Positions 1 through 8,374 of a stretch of DNA of 64,000 bases are shown here, in pieces. Under the pieces are notes generated by a model, which saw only the letters and a list, made by a program, of their open reading frames with translations, had not been told where the DNA came from and searched no databases. The first letter of the stretch is position 1; every line of letters begins with the position of its first letter. Position numbers and translations under genes: made by a program. The DNA is from Aquimixticola soesokkakensis (GTDB lineage: Bacteria > Pseudomonadota > Alphaproteobacteria > Rhodobacterales > Rhodobacteraceae): NCBI RefSeq assembly GCF_900172375.1, contig NZ_FWFS01000011.1, forward strand, positions 1 through 64,000, given 5' to 3'.

Positions 1-475
1 CACAACCGCGACGTCACCACTCTCAAGTGCGCATCAGCCCATGTGCCACGTTTTTTAACGGGGTCCAGCCCACCAATAAGCCATCGGCAACTGCCCTTCG
101 GCGTCAGTGTAGCACAGGCTGTTTCTACCGCGCACAGGCGGGCGTCGGCCCAGAATGGTTTTTTAGGATGTCGCGCTCCGCCTTCAGCTTTGCGACCTCT
201 CGTCTAAGGCTGCGAACCTCTTCGTCCTCGGGCTTCAGTTGACCTTTGCCGGGGAAGGCATCCTGTCCGCTTGATCCAAACTCTCGGACCCACCGGCGCA
301 GCACTGTCGCATGCTCATCCAAATCCCTTGATGCTTGTGCCACGCTTACACCCCGCGCGACAACAAGCTGTGACGCCTCACGCTTAAACTCAGGACTGTA
401 AACGCTTCTCGCCATTGCTGATCTCCAATCTCATAAACACCTTATCTCGGTGGCCACGAAACAGGCAGCAGCTCA
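1..475 (-). mobile_element. IS3-family insertion sequence, partial (window edge)
   Basis: The stretch holds an IS3-type OrfA reading leftwards. Its outer end reads, on the minus strand, TGAGCTGCTGCCTGTTTCG from position 475. A TGA start followed by a GTTTCGTGG block is the usual look of IS3-family terminal repeats. No second end is visible, and the first 124 bases do not encode a recognisable OrfB start in any minus-strand frame. The element is therefore either decayed or rearranged, or continues past the window. It sits inside an amidohydrolase gene. The outer boundary is inferred from terminal-repeat resemblance, not from a target duplication. Confidence 0.75.
125..415 (-). CDS. IS3-family transposase OrfA
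   Basis: This 96-residue protein has the OrfA layout. Residues 1-45 form a helix-turn-helix of the HTH_8/LacI-like transposase type (YSPEFKREA, then VAQASRDL, then LRRWVREFG). A leucine-zipper-like segment follows at residues 60-86, ending in AERDILK. A run of six A residues occurs at the AERDILK codons (near 159-164 on the complement), which is where IS3 elements shift into orfB. After that point neither the 0 nor the -1 frame gives a recognisable DDE transposase N-terminus within the window. The element is probably not autonomous here unless orfB is rearranged. OrfA would bind the terminal repeats. Confidence 0.85.
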   Translation of the reverse strand: MARSVYSPEFKREASQLVVARGVSVAQASRDLDEHATVLRRWVREFGSSGQDAFPGKGQLKPEDEEVRSLRREVAKLKAERDILKNHSGPTPACAR

Positions 476-688
476 GTTGTCGTCGCCCTCGCCCGAGTTC
501 GGCTGAACCAGCAGCGCGTGGCCGAGATTATGGGCCTCAAAGACACGGGTGATCTGTGCGGCGGTCGCAATTTCCTGCCCGGTCGGGTGAAACGGAGACG
601 CGGGGTTGTAGGCAAATCTTTTCGGATCGAAAATATGGCAGTGGCAATCGATCCTGCGCTCTGCCTGCACGACGCTTTGTGTCATCAT
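476..688 (-). pseudogene. Amidohydrolase (PF04909 type), truncated by the IS element
   Basis: Only the first 71 residues remain. They carry the metal-binding start of amidohydrolase-2 enzymes, CHCHIFDP at residues 15-22, and the following VQPNSG segment. That resembles 2-pyrone-4,6-dicarboxylate lactonase (LigI)-like proteins, which are normally about 270-300 residues. The gene starts with ATGA overlapping the stop of the shikimate dehydrogenase-like gene, so it was the next gene of that operon. The stop codon at 473-475 is the first three bases of the IS end. Loss of most of the barrel means it cannot be active. A lactone or ring-opened acid of the neighbouring pathway is the likely lost substrate (inference). 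Confidence 0.75.
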
Positions 689-1518
689 CCCGCGATCCTG
701 GCGACCTCGCGCAGCTCATCGGGGGTGGTGGTGGGGAACCCGAAAAATTCCAGATAGGCCGGAATTTGTTCGAACAACATGTCGGTGCCGACCTGAAATG
801 CGCAGCCCTTTTCACGCACCGCTGCAAGAAAGGGGGTGATTTCCTGTTTCATCACCACTTCGCCCACAAAGGTCTCCGGCGCGATACGGCTCACATCCAT
901 CGGCAGCGGATCACCCTCTTTCATCCCAAGCGGGGTCGCATTGACCACCACGTCAAAACCCGCAGGATCTTTCGACCCCGTGGTCACGGTCAAATCGGGA
1001 CAATGCTGTTCCAGACGCATGGCGAGAGCGTTCATCATCGGTTCAAAGCTGTCGAACACTGCCATGCTGGCAACGCCGGCCTTGGCCAGCGAGGCGGCAA
1101 TCGCCGAGCCCACGCCGCCCGATCCCACGACCAGTACCCGCGCACCCGCCAGGGTTACCCCCTTGCGCAGCGCCCCGCGCACAAAACCCTCGCCGTCGAA
1201 CTGGTCGCCGACCAACGCCCCGTCCGCACCCAGACGGATCGCGTTGCATGACCCTGCCACGCGCGCGGTCGTCAGGGTTTCATCGAGCAGCGCCATGGTC
1301 GTGATCTTGTGCGGCATCGTCACCAGCGCGCCGTGGATGTTCGACAGGCGGAACACCAGCTTTAGAAACTCCGGGTAGTCCTCGGATTTACAGCCCATCG
1401 GCATTACCACAGCATCGATGTCGTGCTTGGTGAAATAGGGGTTGTAGATCATCGGCGCCCGAAAGGATTCGGTCGGATAGCCAAGGTGGGCGATCAGTTT
1501 TGTCTTGCCAGAAATCAT
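685..1518 (-). CDS. Shikimate/quinate dehydrogenase family protein
   Basis: This 277-residue NAD(P)-dependent dehydrogenase has the AroE fold. The catalytic lysine motif is TMPHK (Lys71), GDQFDGEGF lies at 104-112, the Rossmann loop VGSGGVG at 131-137, and NATPLGM at 193-199. The usual N-terminal substrate motif (S-x-S after HS) is replaced by GYPTESFRAP, and NTDG by QFDG. This suggests a catabolic paralogue (quinate/shikimate dehydrogenase or a YdiB/RifI-like enzyme), not the housekeeping biosynthetic AroE. AAAGG lies before the ATG. It is the third or fourth gene of the leftward TRAP operon and faces an AroQ gene across the GntR regulator, which supports a quinate/shikimate-type substrate. 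Confidence 0.8.
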   Translation of the reverse strand: MISGKTKLIAHLGYPTESFRAPMIYNPYFTKHDIDAVVMPMGCKSEDYPEFLKLVFRLSNIHGALVTMPHKITTMALLDETLTTARVAGSCNAIRLGADGALVGDQFDGEGFVRGALRKGVTLAGARVLVVGSGGVGSAIAASLAKAGVASMAVFDSFEPMMNALAMRLEQHCPDLTVTTGSKDPAGFDVVVNATPLGMKEGDPLPMDVSRIAPETFVGEVVMKQEITPFLAAVREKGCAFQVGTDMLFEQIPAYLEFFGFPTTTPDELREVARIAG

Positions 1519-1542
1519 CGAAAGTACCTTTGTCGCAAGTCG

Positions 1543-2838
1543 TTATCCGTCATAGCCAAACAGACGGGGGAGGAAGAGAACGATGCCGGGGAAAAAGATG
1601 AGGGCGAGCAGGGCCGCCACCAGCACAGCGAGAAACGGCAGAACCTCGCGGATGATGTCGCGCAGGGAAATCCCCGTCACCGCGTTGATGACGAACAGTA
1701 GAATGCCGTAGGGGGGCGTGATCAGACCGATCATGCAGTTCACCACGATGACCACCCCGAAATGCACCAGATCAATGCCAAGCAGGTTACAGGTCGGAAT
1801 GAACAGCGGGATGATGACGAGGATGATCGTCGTCGCATCCAGCAAACATCCCAGCACCAGCACCAACAGGTTCACCGCCAGAAAGAAGGTCAGGGGCGAG
1901 ACATCGACCTCGACCAGATAGGCGGCCAGAAGCGCGGGAATGTTCTCGGAGGCGACGATATAGTTGAGGATCAGCGCGCTGCCGATCACGATCCCGACGG
2001 CCGCCGAGGAGCGCGCACTATCGACCAGAATGGTGTAGAGCGTGCGCAGCTTCAACGCGCGGTAAAAGAACACCGACAGGATCAGCGCATAGGCGGCGGC
2101 CACGGCGGCGGCTTCGGTCGGCGTGGTGACGCCCCCGTAAATCCCGTAGAGCAGGATCACCGGCATCATCAGCGCCGGAAAGGCCCGCGCCGTTACCTTG
2201 GGCAGCTCGCGCAGCGGCACCGCTTCTTCGGTGGCAAACCCGCGCCGATGGGAAATCCAGTAGTTCATGGCCATCAACACCCCGCCCATCAACAGGCCCG
2301 GACCGATGCCGCCCAGAAACAGCGCCCCGATCGAGGCGTTGGACACCAGCGCATAAAGCACCATGGGGATCGAGGGGGGAATGATCGGGCCGATGGTGGC
2401 CGAGGCGGCAGTGATGGCGGCGGCATAGCCCGGCGGGAACCGGCCGTCCTTGCGCATCATGTCGATGATGATTTTGCCGATACCGGCCGCATCAGCAACC
2501 GCAGAGCCGGACATGCCCGAAAAAATCAGCGAAGCCATGACGTTGACGTGGCCAAGCCCGCCCTTGAAACGGCCCACCGTGGCAATACAGAAATTCAGCA
2601 ACCGGTCGGAAATCGAGCCGGCATTCATGATGTTGGAGGCGACGATAAACAGCGGCACCGCCAGGAGAAGGAAGCTTTGGTAGATCCCGTCGACCAGCGT
2701 TTTGCCAACCAGCCCCACGGAGGTGCCGCTCGACATCATATAGACCATGGCGGCCAGAATGATGGCATAGGCAATGGGCATGCCGATCCCGGCAAGCAGG
2801 AACAACGACCCGATCATTAGCGTGAGTTCAAAGGTCAT
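1543..2838 (-). CDS. dctM: TRAP transporter large permease (DctM family)
   Basis: This 431-residue, very hydrophobic protein has about 12 predicted membrane segments. It carries the DctM hallmarks: AIPLF/AVPLFIVAS near residue 60, FSGMSGSAVADAAGIG at about 107-122, and IPPSIPMVLYAL at about 150. It would form the ion-coupled channel of a tripartite ATP-independent periplasmic transporter for an organic acid. Its ATG overlaps the stop of the small permease gene by four bases, so the two are translationally coupled. The flanking shikimate dehydrogenase-like gene suggests a cyclic hydroxy acid such as quinate or shikimate as cargo, but the permease sequence alone does not show this. Confidence 0.92.
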   Translation of the reverse strand: MTFELTLMIGSLFLLAGIGMPIAYAIILAAMVYMMSSGTSVGLVGKTLVDGIYQSFLLLAVPLFIVASNIMNAGSISDRLLNFCIATVGRFKGGLGHVNVMASLIFSGMSGSAVADAAGIGKIIIDMMRKDGRFPPGYAAAITAASATIGPIIPPSIPMVLYALVSNASIGALFLGGIGPGLLMGGVLMAMNYWISHRRGFATEEAVPLRELPKVTARAFPALMMPVILLYGIYGGVTTPTEAAAVAAAYALILSVFFYRALKLRTLYTILVDSARSSAAVGIVIGSALILNYIVASENIPALLAAYLVEVDVSPLTFFLAVNLLVLVLGCLLDATTIILVIIPLFIPTCNLLGIDLVHFGVVIVVNCMIGLITPPYGILLFVINAVTGISLRDIIREVLPFLAVLVAALLALIFFPGIVLFLPRLFGYDG

Positions 2839-3401
2839 CTGTCGGCCTCGTCAGTCGTGAAATCATCATAGGGAAGCACGTGCATCTCGCGGTCGGCCCC
2901 GTGGCGCAACAAATCGATGACGCGCCACAGATAGCGGGCGCCCACAACGGCAAGGAACAGGAAATAGATCGAATAGATCGGCAACATCTTGACCGGCAGC
3001 GTCGCGGAAGATTTGATCCGCAGCAGCTTCATCTTGGCGTAGGTCGGATCGATCGACCCCCACAGCGCGACGATGATCACCACGGCACCAAAAAGCGCGA
3101 ACACGGTGCGGGTACGCGGACCGGCAAGGTTGTACACGATGTCAAAGGTGACGTGGTCGCGTTCACGCACGATAAAGGCGTTGCCCCAGAAAATCGTCCA
3201 GAGCCAGAGCACCAGAATGAACTCGACCGTCCAGCCGAATTGCGAGGCATTGACCGTCGTGCCGAAAATCGACACGAAAAGCGGCGTGCCCACGGCATAG
3301 CGCACAAAAATCTGGAGGATAAAGGTGCAAAAAACCACCGCCATCATGGCTGCGGCCACCCCTTCGGTCAGATGCCTGTATAGCGTTGAAATCGTCTTCA
3401 T
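2835..3401 (-). CDS. dctQ: TRAP transporter small permease (DctQ family)
   Basis: This 188-residue protein has four membrane segments and the DctQ pattern (AVVFCTFILQIFVRY, WTVEFILVLWLWTIFWGNAF, RDHVTFDIVY). The start is placed at 3401, where GGGAGGGGG precedes the ATG; an in-frame ATG nine codons upstream has no ribosome-binding site. It couples the binding protein to the large permease, and the last codons overlap the dctM start. The gap to the binding-protein gene upstream contains a short GC stem (3445-3450 with 3466-3471). Such a stem could reduce read-through, so that more binding protein than membrane subunit is made. Confidence 0.9.
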   Translation of the reverse strand: MKTISTLYRHLTEGVAAAMMAVVFCTFILQIFVRYAVGTPLFVSIFGTTVNASQFGWTVEFILVLWLWTIFWGNAFIVRERDHVTFDIVYNLAGPRTRTVFALFGAVVIIVALWGSIDPTYAKMKLLRIKSSATLPVKMLPIYSIYFLFLAVVGARYLWRVIDLLRHGADREMHVLPYDDFTTDEADR

Positions 3402-3496
3402 GGGGCCCCCTCCCGAACTGTCAAACAACCGGCTGTACCGGCAAGGGGCGACACGGCAACCGCACCGCCCCCCATCTCGCTCCGTCTCGTTCGGTC

Positions 3497-4501
3497 TTAG
3501 TTGCTGCCAAGCGCGTTGATGGCTTCCAAGGTGCCCTCGGGCCAGTCGGCGGCATAGTCACTGCCCAGATAGGCCGCCTGCACCGTCTCGCGGAACGCCG
3601 CTACATCCGGCTCGTACAGCTCCATCCCCTGCTCTTCCAGAAAGGACACAAGCTCGCTTTCTTTGGAAAGCTGCGCCTCGCGCTCGCTATCCCCGGCTGC
3701 CACGGCTGCGGCGGTAATCGCTTCCTGCTGCTCGGCGCTCAGACCGTTGAACAGCTCGGAAGAAATCGCGATGAAGTTCCAGTCGACCAGATGGGAGGTC
3801 AACGCGATCTGCTTGGTCACCTCGAAGAGCTTGGAATCGACCACCGTAGGCAGCGGGTTGTCCTGACCATCCACAGCGCCGGTTTGCAGCGCGGTATAGA
3901 CTTCGGCAAAGGCCATCGGCGTCGGGTTTGCCCCCAGCGCACGGCCAAGGAATTGCCAGGCATCCGAGCCGGGCATGCGCAGGTTGATCCCCGACAGATC
4001 CGCGGGGGTCTTCACATCAACCTCGGCGCGGGTCTGGCGCAGGTTGACGTGACGGCGACCCAGATACATCGGGGCAAGCAGACGCACCCCCAGCTCGTCC
4101 TCGACCTTTTGCTTGAACGGGTCCATCAGCGAATTGTTGAACACGGCAACCTGATGGTCGGCGTCCTGCATCACGTAGCCGGCGGCGAAAATCGACCATT
4201 CGGGAAAGAAGGTCGCAAGCTCCTGCGCCGAGGTGATCGACATCTCCAGATCGCCCGTGGCAATCGCTTCCAGTTCACTCCCCTGCGCAAAGAGCGTGGC
4301 ATTCCAATGCGGCTCGAAAGTCGCAAATTCGGAAACTGCCGGGCCAAAAACCTCCACCATGGCCACAGCGCGCTGATCAGTATCCGAGTTTACGGCCGAC
4401 AGGCGCAGGTTGATCTTGTCTTGCGCAAAAGCAGCGCCCGAGGTCAGCGCCAAGGCGGCGCTTGCCGCCAAAAGCGTCCGGCGGGTCAAATTCGTCATCA
4501 T
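3497..4501 (-). CDS. dctP: TRAP transporter substrate-binding protein (DctP family)
   Basis: This 334-residue precursor has a signal peptide at residues 1-26, TRRTLLAASAALALTSGAAFAQ; the twin arginine may allow Tat export. The mature part is a DctP-type solute receptor. The conserved region DLSGINLRMPGSDAW (about 165-180) includes the arginine that binds the carboxylate of TRAP ligands, and AFAEVYTALQTGAVDGQDNPL is the family signature. The protein would capture a carboxylic acid in the periplasm and hand it to DctQM. It is the first gene of a leftward operon with dctQ, dctM, the dehydrogenase and the broken amidohydrolase, divergent from the GntR gene. Confidence 0.92.
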   Translation of the reverse strand: MMTNLTRRTLLAASAALALTSGAAFAQDKINLRLSAVNSDTDQRAVAMVEVFGPAVSEFATFEPHWNATLFAQGSELEAIATGDLEMSITSAQELATFFPEWSIFAAGYVMQDADHQVAVFNNSLMDPFKQKVEDELGVRLLAPMYLGRRHVNLRQTRAEVDVKTPADLSGINLRMPGSDAWQFLGRALGANPTPMAFAEVYTALQTGAVDGQDNPLPTVVDSKLFEVTKQIALTSHLVDWNFIAISSELFNGLSAEQQEAITAAAVAAGDSEREAQLSKESELVSFLEEQGMELYEPDVAAFRETVQAAYLGSDYAADWPEGTLEAINALGSN

Positions 4502-4686
4502 AGTATCATCCTCCCTTTATGACTGACGGCCCTTTTCGTGTGGTCCGCACAAATCGTGATGCCTGTTCTAAGCAACAAAATCCACACCGTCCAGTAAAAT
4601 CGATTTCTTAACGTTCAATCTATTTTGCTGGTTTACATCGGATCTCAAGATCACCTATGGTTGCGGACATTAGAGGAAGTGAACCA
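4502..4686. promoter_or_regulatory. Divergent promoter region with candidate GntR/FCD operator
   Basis: This AT-richer spacer separates the TRAP operon from the regulator gene. It contains the partial palindrome TGTGGTCCGCACA at 4539-4551. The heptamer TGCGGAC occurs once on the complement there and once on the plus strand at 4662-4668, just before the regulator's ribosome-binding site. FCD-type GntR regulators often bind such GTCCG-like half-sites and repress both directions until an inducer acid binds. No convincing -35/-10 pair was assigned. Confidence 0.4.
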
Positions 4687-5427
4687 ATGGCCGAGCTACA
4701 TGACATCCCCAAGCCCGAGGGCAAGCCGACCATCGCCGGTCAAACCGAGGCCAAGTTACGCCATGACATTTTGCACGGCACCCTTGCGCCGGGCACCAAA
4801 CTGAACCTCGACAAGCTTCGCGAAACCATGGGGGTCGGACTGTCGCCCCTGCGCGAGGCGGTGACGCGGCTGGTCTCGGACGGGCTTCTGGAAGTGGCTG
4901 CGCAGCGCGGCTATTCGGTGACGCCCGTTTCTGTTGCCAACCTCGACGAGGTCGGTGCGCTGCGGATCGAGTTGGAACCCTACGCCCTGCGCCAAGCCAT
5001 CGCCAATGGCGGGCTGGAATGGGAAACCGCCGTCATGGGCGCGCTTTACCGCCTCAACAAAACCGACCGTATTGCCGGCAATAGTGACAGCCTTGCCCAA
5101 TGGGAAGCCGCCAACGAAGCCTTCCACTACACGCTGATTGCGCGCTGCGACATGCCGCTGCTGCTCAAGATGTACCGCTCTCTGGTCAGCCTTAGCGGGC
5201 GCTACCGCCATATCTACCTCAAAACCGCCACCGTCCAGCGCGACGTGCAGGCCGAGCATACGGCCATCGCCCAAGCCGCCGTCGAGCGGCGCGCCGACGA
5301 GGCCGCGGCCCTGTTGTCACAGCATATCCGCAATTCGACCAGCAACCTGCGCCGCCTGATTGTTGCCGACCTGCCCGCGCAACCACCGCACGCAACATCC
5401 GAGACGGCGCCGCAGGACGACATCTGA
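4687..5427 (+). CDS. GntR-family transcriptional regulator, FCD subfamily
   Basis: This 246-residue protein has an N-terminal winged helix (about residues 17-80: LRHDILHGTLAPGTKLNLDKL, then LSPLREAVTRLVSDGLLE). A helical FCD effector domain follows, with ELEPYALRQA, the metal-binding histidine region EAFHYTLI, and EHTAIAQAAVERRADEA. The start is placed at 4687 because AGAGGAAG precedes it; an ATG ten codons upstream lacks a ribosome-binding site. FCD regulators bind small carboxylates or sugar acids. The position between the divergent TRAP operon and the ring-cleavage operon makes it the probable regulator of both. Its stop overlaps the start of the next gene (TGATG), so it is cotranscribed with its targets. 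Confidence 0.9.
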   Translation: MAELHDIPKPEGKPTIAGQTEAKLRHDILHGTLAPGTKLNLDKLRETMGVGLSPLREAVTRLVSDGLLEVAAQRGYSVTPVSVANLDEVGALRIELEPYALRQAIANGGLEWETAVMGALYRLNKTDRIAGNSDSLAQWEAANEAFHYTLIARCDMPLLLKMYRSLVSLSGRYRHIYLKTATVQRDVQAEHTAIAQAAVERRADEAAALLSQHIRNSTSNLRRLIVADLPAQPPHATSETAPQDDI

Positions 5428-6218
5428 TGCAAAGCCTCGGCCTTGGGCATTTTACCTTTCTCGATCACTCTCCCGTGGAACTGGTCCGCCTTGCCCGCGG
5501 GGCGGGGTTTGCCTTCGTCGGTTTGCGGTTCCATCCCGTGGCACGCGACCAGCTCAACTGGCTGCCCGACGCCGCAGGGCTGCGCGAACTGCAAAAGGTG
5601 ATGCAGGGCGAGGGCGTGACGCTCTACGACATCGAAACCGTGGTGATCGATGCAGCCCTCGATCCCCGCGACCTCCTTGGCGCGCTTGAGGCCGCTGCAA
5701 CGCTTGGGGCGCGCCGCCTCAACACCTGCGCCGATCTGTTTGACGGGCTGCCCGACACTTTTGCCCGCATTTGCGCTCTGGCCGAAAGCTTTGGCATGGG
5801 GGTCGACCTCGAATGTATGGCGTGGCGCGGCCTGAACACTCCGGCGGCCTGCCTAGATCTGATCGAGCGCGCCGGCGCATCGAATGCCGCCTATCTGGTT
5901 GATGCGCTGCATCATTTCCGCTGTGGCGGCACCGTGCGCGACCTGCCCGCCGCGCGGATCGCCTCCGCCCAGCTTTGCGATGCGCCGCTGACGCCGCCGC
6001 AGGGCACCGATGGCCTTTTGGCCGAGGCGCGGGGCGGGCGGCTTTTGCCCGATGCGGGGGGCTTATCCCTGCGCGAACTTGTGGCCGCCCTGCCCGCCGA
6101 TACCGTCATCTCGGTCGAATTGCCCAATGCCACCGATCTCCGCCCGCCGCTGGAACGCGCCCGCGCCATCCACGCCGCCACCTTTCCGCTTCTCAACAAG
6201 GCAGCGCCATGCCCCTGA
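5427..6218 (+). CDS. Xylose-isomerase-fold TIM barrel, possible 3-dehydroshikimate dehydratase
   Basis: This 263-residue AP-endonuclease-2/xylose-isomerase-like barrel has the metal-ligand pattern of the fold: IETVVID near residue 72, [10 protein letters not shown] near 130, [12 protein letters not shown] near 160, SAQLCDAP near 185 and ISVELPNA near 230. The family includes sugar epimerases and the QuiC/AsbF-type 3-dehydroshikimate dehydratases. Because it is followed by a type II dehydroquinase and a ring-cleavage dioxygenase, dehydration of 3-dehydroshikimate to protocatechuate is the best guess. This is inference from context, as sequence alone does not separate the activities. It overlaps the upstream regulator by one base and the downstream aroQ by ten. 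Confidence 0.65.
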   Translation: MQSLGLGHFTFLDHSPVELVRLARGAGFAFVGLRFHPVARDQLNWLPDAAGLRELQKVMQGEGVTLYDIETVVIDAALDPRDLLGALEAAATLGARRLNTCADLFDGLPDTFARICALAESFGMGVDLECMAWRGLNTPAACLDLIERAGASNAAYLVDALHHFRCGGTVRDLPAARIASAQLCDAPLTPPQGTDGLLAEARGGRLLPDAGGLSLRELVAALPADTVISVELPNATDLRPPLERARAIHAATFPLLNKAAPCP

Positions 6219-6643
6219 TTTACGTTCTCAACGGACCAAACCTGAACCTTCTGGGCAAACGCCAGCCTGCCATCTACGGCCATGAAACACTGGCCGATGT
6301 CGCCGCCCTGTGCACCGCCGCCTGCGCTGCCGGTTTCGAGACAAAGCTGTTGCAGTCCAATCACGAGGGCGAACTCATCGATTGGGTTCATGAGGCCCGC
6401 GACACAGCCGCCGGCATCGTGATCAACCCCGGCGCCCTCACCCATACCTCCATCGCCTTGATGGATGCGCTCAATACCTTCGAGCCGCCGGTGATCGAAG
6501 TGCACATCAGCCAGGTCCACAAACGCGAGGCCTTTCGCCACCATTCCTATGTCTCGCTGCGCGCCGATGGCGTGATCGCCGGACTGGGCACCGAAGGATA
6601 CGCCGCCGCGGTACGCCGCATTTGCCAGCTCGCGCGCGCCTGA
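6209..6643 (+). CDS. aroQ: Type II 3-dehydroquinate dehydratase
   Basis: This 144-residue enzyme is the standard length for a dodecameric type II dehydroquinase. Visible motifs are [15 protein letters not shown] (6-20), the catalytic tyrosine in [32 protein letters not shown] and [19 protein letters not shown] with the catalytic histidine. The reaction interconverts 3-dehydroquinate and 3-dehydroshikimate. It starts inside the end of the preceding gene (ten-base overlap). In this operon, next to a catabolic dehydrogenase and a TIM barrel, it is more likely a catabolic paralogue for quinate use than the biosynthetic copy. Confidence 0.95.
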   Translation: MPLIYVLNGPNLNLLGKRQPAIYGHETLADVAALCTAACAAGFETKLLQSNHEGELIDWVHEARDTAAGIVINPGALTHTSIALMDALNTFEPPVIEVHISQVHKREAFRHHSYVSLRADGVIAGLGTEGYAAAVRRICQLARA

Positions 6644-6668
6644 CGACGGCAGTTTTAGGGAAACAACC

Positions 6669-7562
6669 ATGACACTCATTGCCAGCCAACAAGATGTGAC
6701 CCCTGCGGTTCTCAAGGTCATGCAACAGACCAACGATCCGCGTCTGCGCGAGATCATGACCAGCCTCATCACCCATCTGCACGCCTTTGTGCGCGATGTG
6801 CGTCTGAGCGAAAAAGAGTTCCAGCAGGCCACGCGCATTCTCAACACCATGGGCCAGCAAACCAGCGACACGCACAATGAATTCGTGCTGATGGCCGGAT
6901 CGCTGGGCGTCTCCTCGCTGGTCTGCCTGCTCAACAACGGCGACAATGGCACCACCGAAACCACCCAGTCCCTGCTCGGCCCGTTCTGGCGCCTGAACCA
7001 GCCGCTGACCGAAAACGGCGGCTCGATCCTGCGCTCGGACACGCCCGGCCCGCGGCTCTATGGCACCTTCCATTTTCGCGACCCCGAGGGCGCGCCGATC
7101 GAGGGGCTCGAAGTCGATATCTGGCATGCCTCGCCCATCGGCCTGTACGAAAATCAGGACGAAAGTCAGGCCGATTACAACCTGCGCGGCAAGTTCCTCA
7201 CCGATGCCCAGGGCATTGTCCGGTTCAAATCCGTCAAACCCATCGGCTATCCCATTCCGACGAATACCACTGTCGGCACCCTGCTCGAGGCCCAGAACCG
7301 GCATCCCTACCGCCCCGCGCATGTCCATGTTCTGGCCCATAAAGAAGGGTTCAAGACGTTGATAAACCAGACATATGTCGATGAAACCGACTATCTGACC
7401 TCGGATGTCCAATTCGGGGTGACCAAGGCGCTGGTGGGCGCGTTGATCCATCACACCGGCCCGCATCCCGAGGACGGCGATGTCGGCGAATGGTTCACGC
7501 TGGAACATACCCTGACCCTTGAGCCGGGCGTCTCCACCCTTCCTATTCCTCCGATCAAGTGA
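6669..7562 (+). CDS. Intradiol ring-cleavage dioxygenase (hydroxyquinol/catechol 1,2-dioxygenase type)
   Basis: This 297-residue protein has the N-terminal helical dimerisation domain (about 1-100) and the catalytic beta sandwich of catechol or hydroxyquinol 1,2-dioxygenases. The ferric ligands are evident: Tyr160 (IGLYENQ), Tyr194 (PIGYPIP), His218 and His220 (PAHVHVLAH). TQSLLGPFWRLNQP is the family linker. It cleaves an ortho-diol or hydroxyquinol between the hydroxyls, using O2. Overall it resembles hydroxyquinol 1,2-dioxygenases more than protocatechuate 3,4-dioxygenase. No maleylacetate reductase or cycloisomerase gene follows; instead the next genes are meta-pathway types, which is unusual. 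AGGGAAA precedes the start. Confidence 0.9.
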   Translation: MTLIASQQDVTPAVLKVMQQTNDPRLREIMTSLITHLHAFVRDVRLSEKEFQQATRILNTMGQQTSDTHNEFVLMAGSLGVSSLVCLLNNGDNGTTETTQSLLGPFWRLNQPLTENGGSILRSDTPGPRLYGTFHFRDPEGAPIEGLEVDIWHASPIGLYENQDESQADYNLRGKFLTDAQGIVRFKSVKPIGYPIPTNTTVGTLLEAQNRHPYRPAHVHVLAHKEGFKTLINQTYVDETDYLTSDVQFGVTKALVGALIHHTGPHPEDGDVGEWFTLEHTLTLEPGVSTLPIPPIK

Positions 7563-7568
7563 GCTGAC

Positions 7569-8351
7569 ATGCTAACCGACCAACAACGCCAAGACGCCGC
7601 CGACGCCATTCTGGCCGCCGAAAAAAGCCGCATTGTCTGCCCGCAGCTTTCCCAGACCTGGCCCGAGATGACGCTTGAAGACGCCTATGACGTCCAGCGC
7701 CGCTGGGCCGACGCGCGCATTGCCGCCGGGGCCAAGATCGTGGGTCGCAAGATCGGTCTGACGAGCCGTGCGATGCAGCAGGCCTCCAAAATGACCGAAC
7801 CCGACTACGGGGTCATTCTCGATGATGCGCTGTTTTATGACGGTGCGCGGATTTCTGCGGGCACCTTCATCAAACCGCGCCTTGAGGTCGAACTGGCCTT
7901 TGTCATGGGCGAGGATCTGTCGGGCGCCGGCTGTCAGGTGCATGACGTGCTGCGCGCCACCGAATTTGTCCAGCCCGCGCTCGAAATCATCGACTACCGC
8001 ACCAAAGTGCCGCGCCAGATCGTCGATACCATCGCCGATAACGCCGCTTTCGGGGCCATCGTCCTTGGCGGTCGGGTGATCGAACCCTTCGAGGTCGATC
8101 TGCGCTGGGTCGGGGCCACCCTGTCGCAAAACGGTGTGATCGAGGAAACCGGTCTTTCGGCAGGCGTGATGGGCCATCCGGCCGCGGGTCTGGCCTGGCT
8201 CGTCCGCAAGCTTGCACCCTTGGGCGGCGGGCTGAAAAAGGGCGACATCGTGCTGGGCGGCTCCTTTACCCGCCCCGTCGATATTACCTCGGGCGACGTG
8301 ATCTTTGCCGATTACGGCCCGCTCGGCGCGATCGGCGTCAGCTTCGAATAA
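7569..8351 (+). CDS. 2-oxo-hept-4-ene-1,7-dioate hydratase-like (HpaH/MhpD family)
   Basis: This 260-residue member of the fumarylacetoacetase-fold hydratase/decarboxylase family has GRKIGLTSRAMQ (about 57-68), PRLEVELAFVMGEDL, a metal-binding EIIDYR near 140, VLGG, and the C-terminal GDIVLGGSFTRP. Known relatives add water to 2-oxo-4-enoates made by extradiol cleavage (HpaH, MhpD) or decarboxylate them. It follows the dioxygenase by six bases and precedes an HpaI-like aldolase, the same order as the end of homoprotocatechuate degradation. Its exact substrate here is open, because the preceding dioxygenase is intradiol, not extradiol. Confidence 0.85.
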   Translation: MLTDQQRQDAADAILAAEKSRIVCPQLSQTWPEMTLEDAYDVQRRWADARIAAGAKIVGRKIGLTSRAMQQASKMTEPDYGVILDDALFYDGARISAGTFIKPRLEVELAFVMGEDLSGAGCQVHDVLRATEFVQPALEIIDYRTKVPRQIVDTIADNAAFGAIVLGGRVIEPFEVDLRWVGATLSQNGVIEETGLSAGVMGHPAAGLAWLVRKLAPLGGGLKKGDIVLGGSFTRPVDITSGDVIFADYGPLGAIGVSFE

Positions 8352-8374
8352 CGCGGCACAAAAGGATCTCTCCC

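Noticed and set aside
1-124. Possible orfB start of the IS3-type element
   Set aside because: None of the three minus-strand frames shows a recognisable OrfB N-terminus; no coding call was made.
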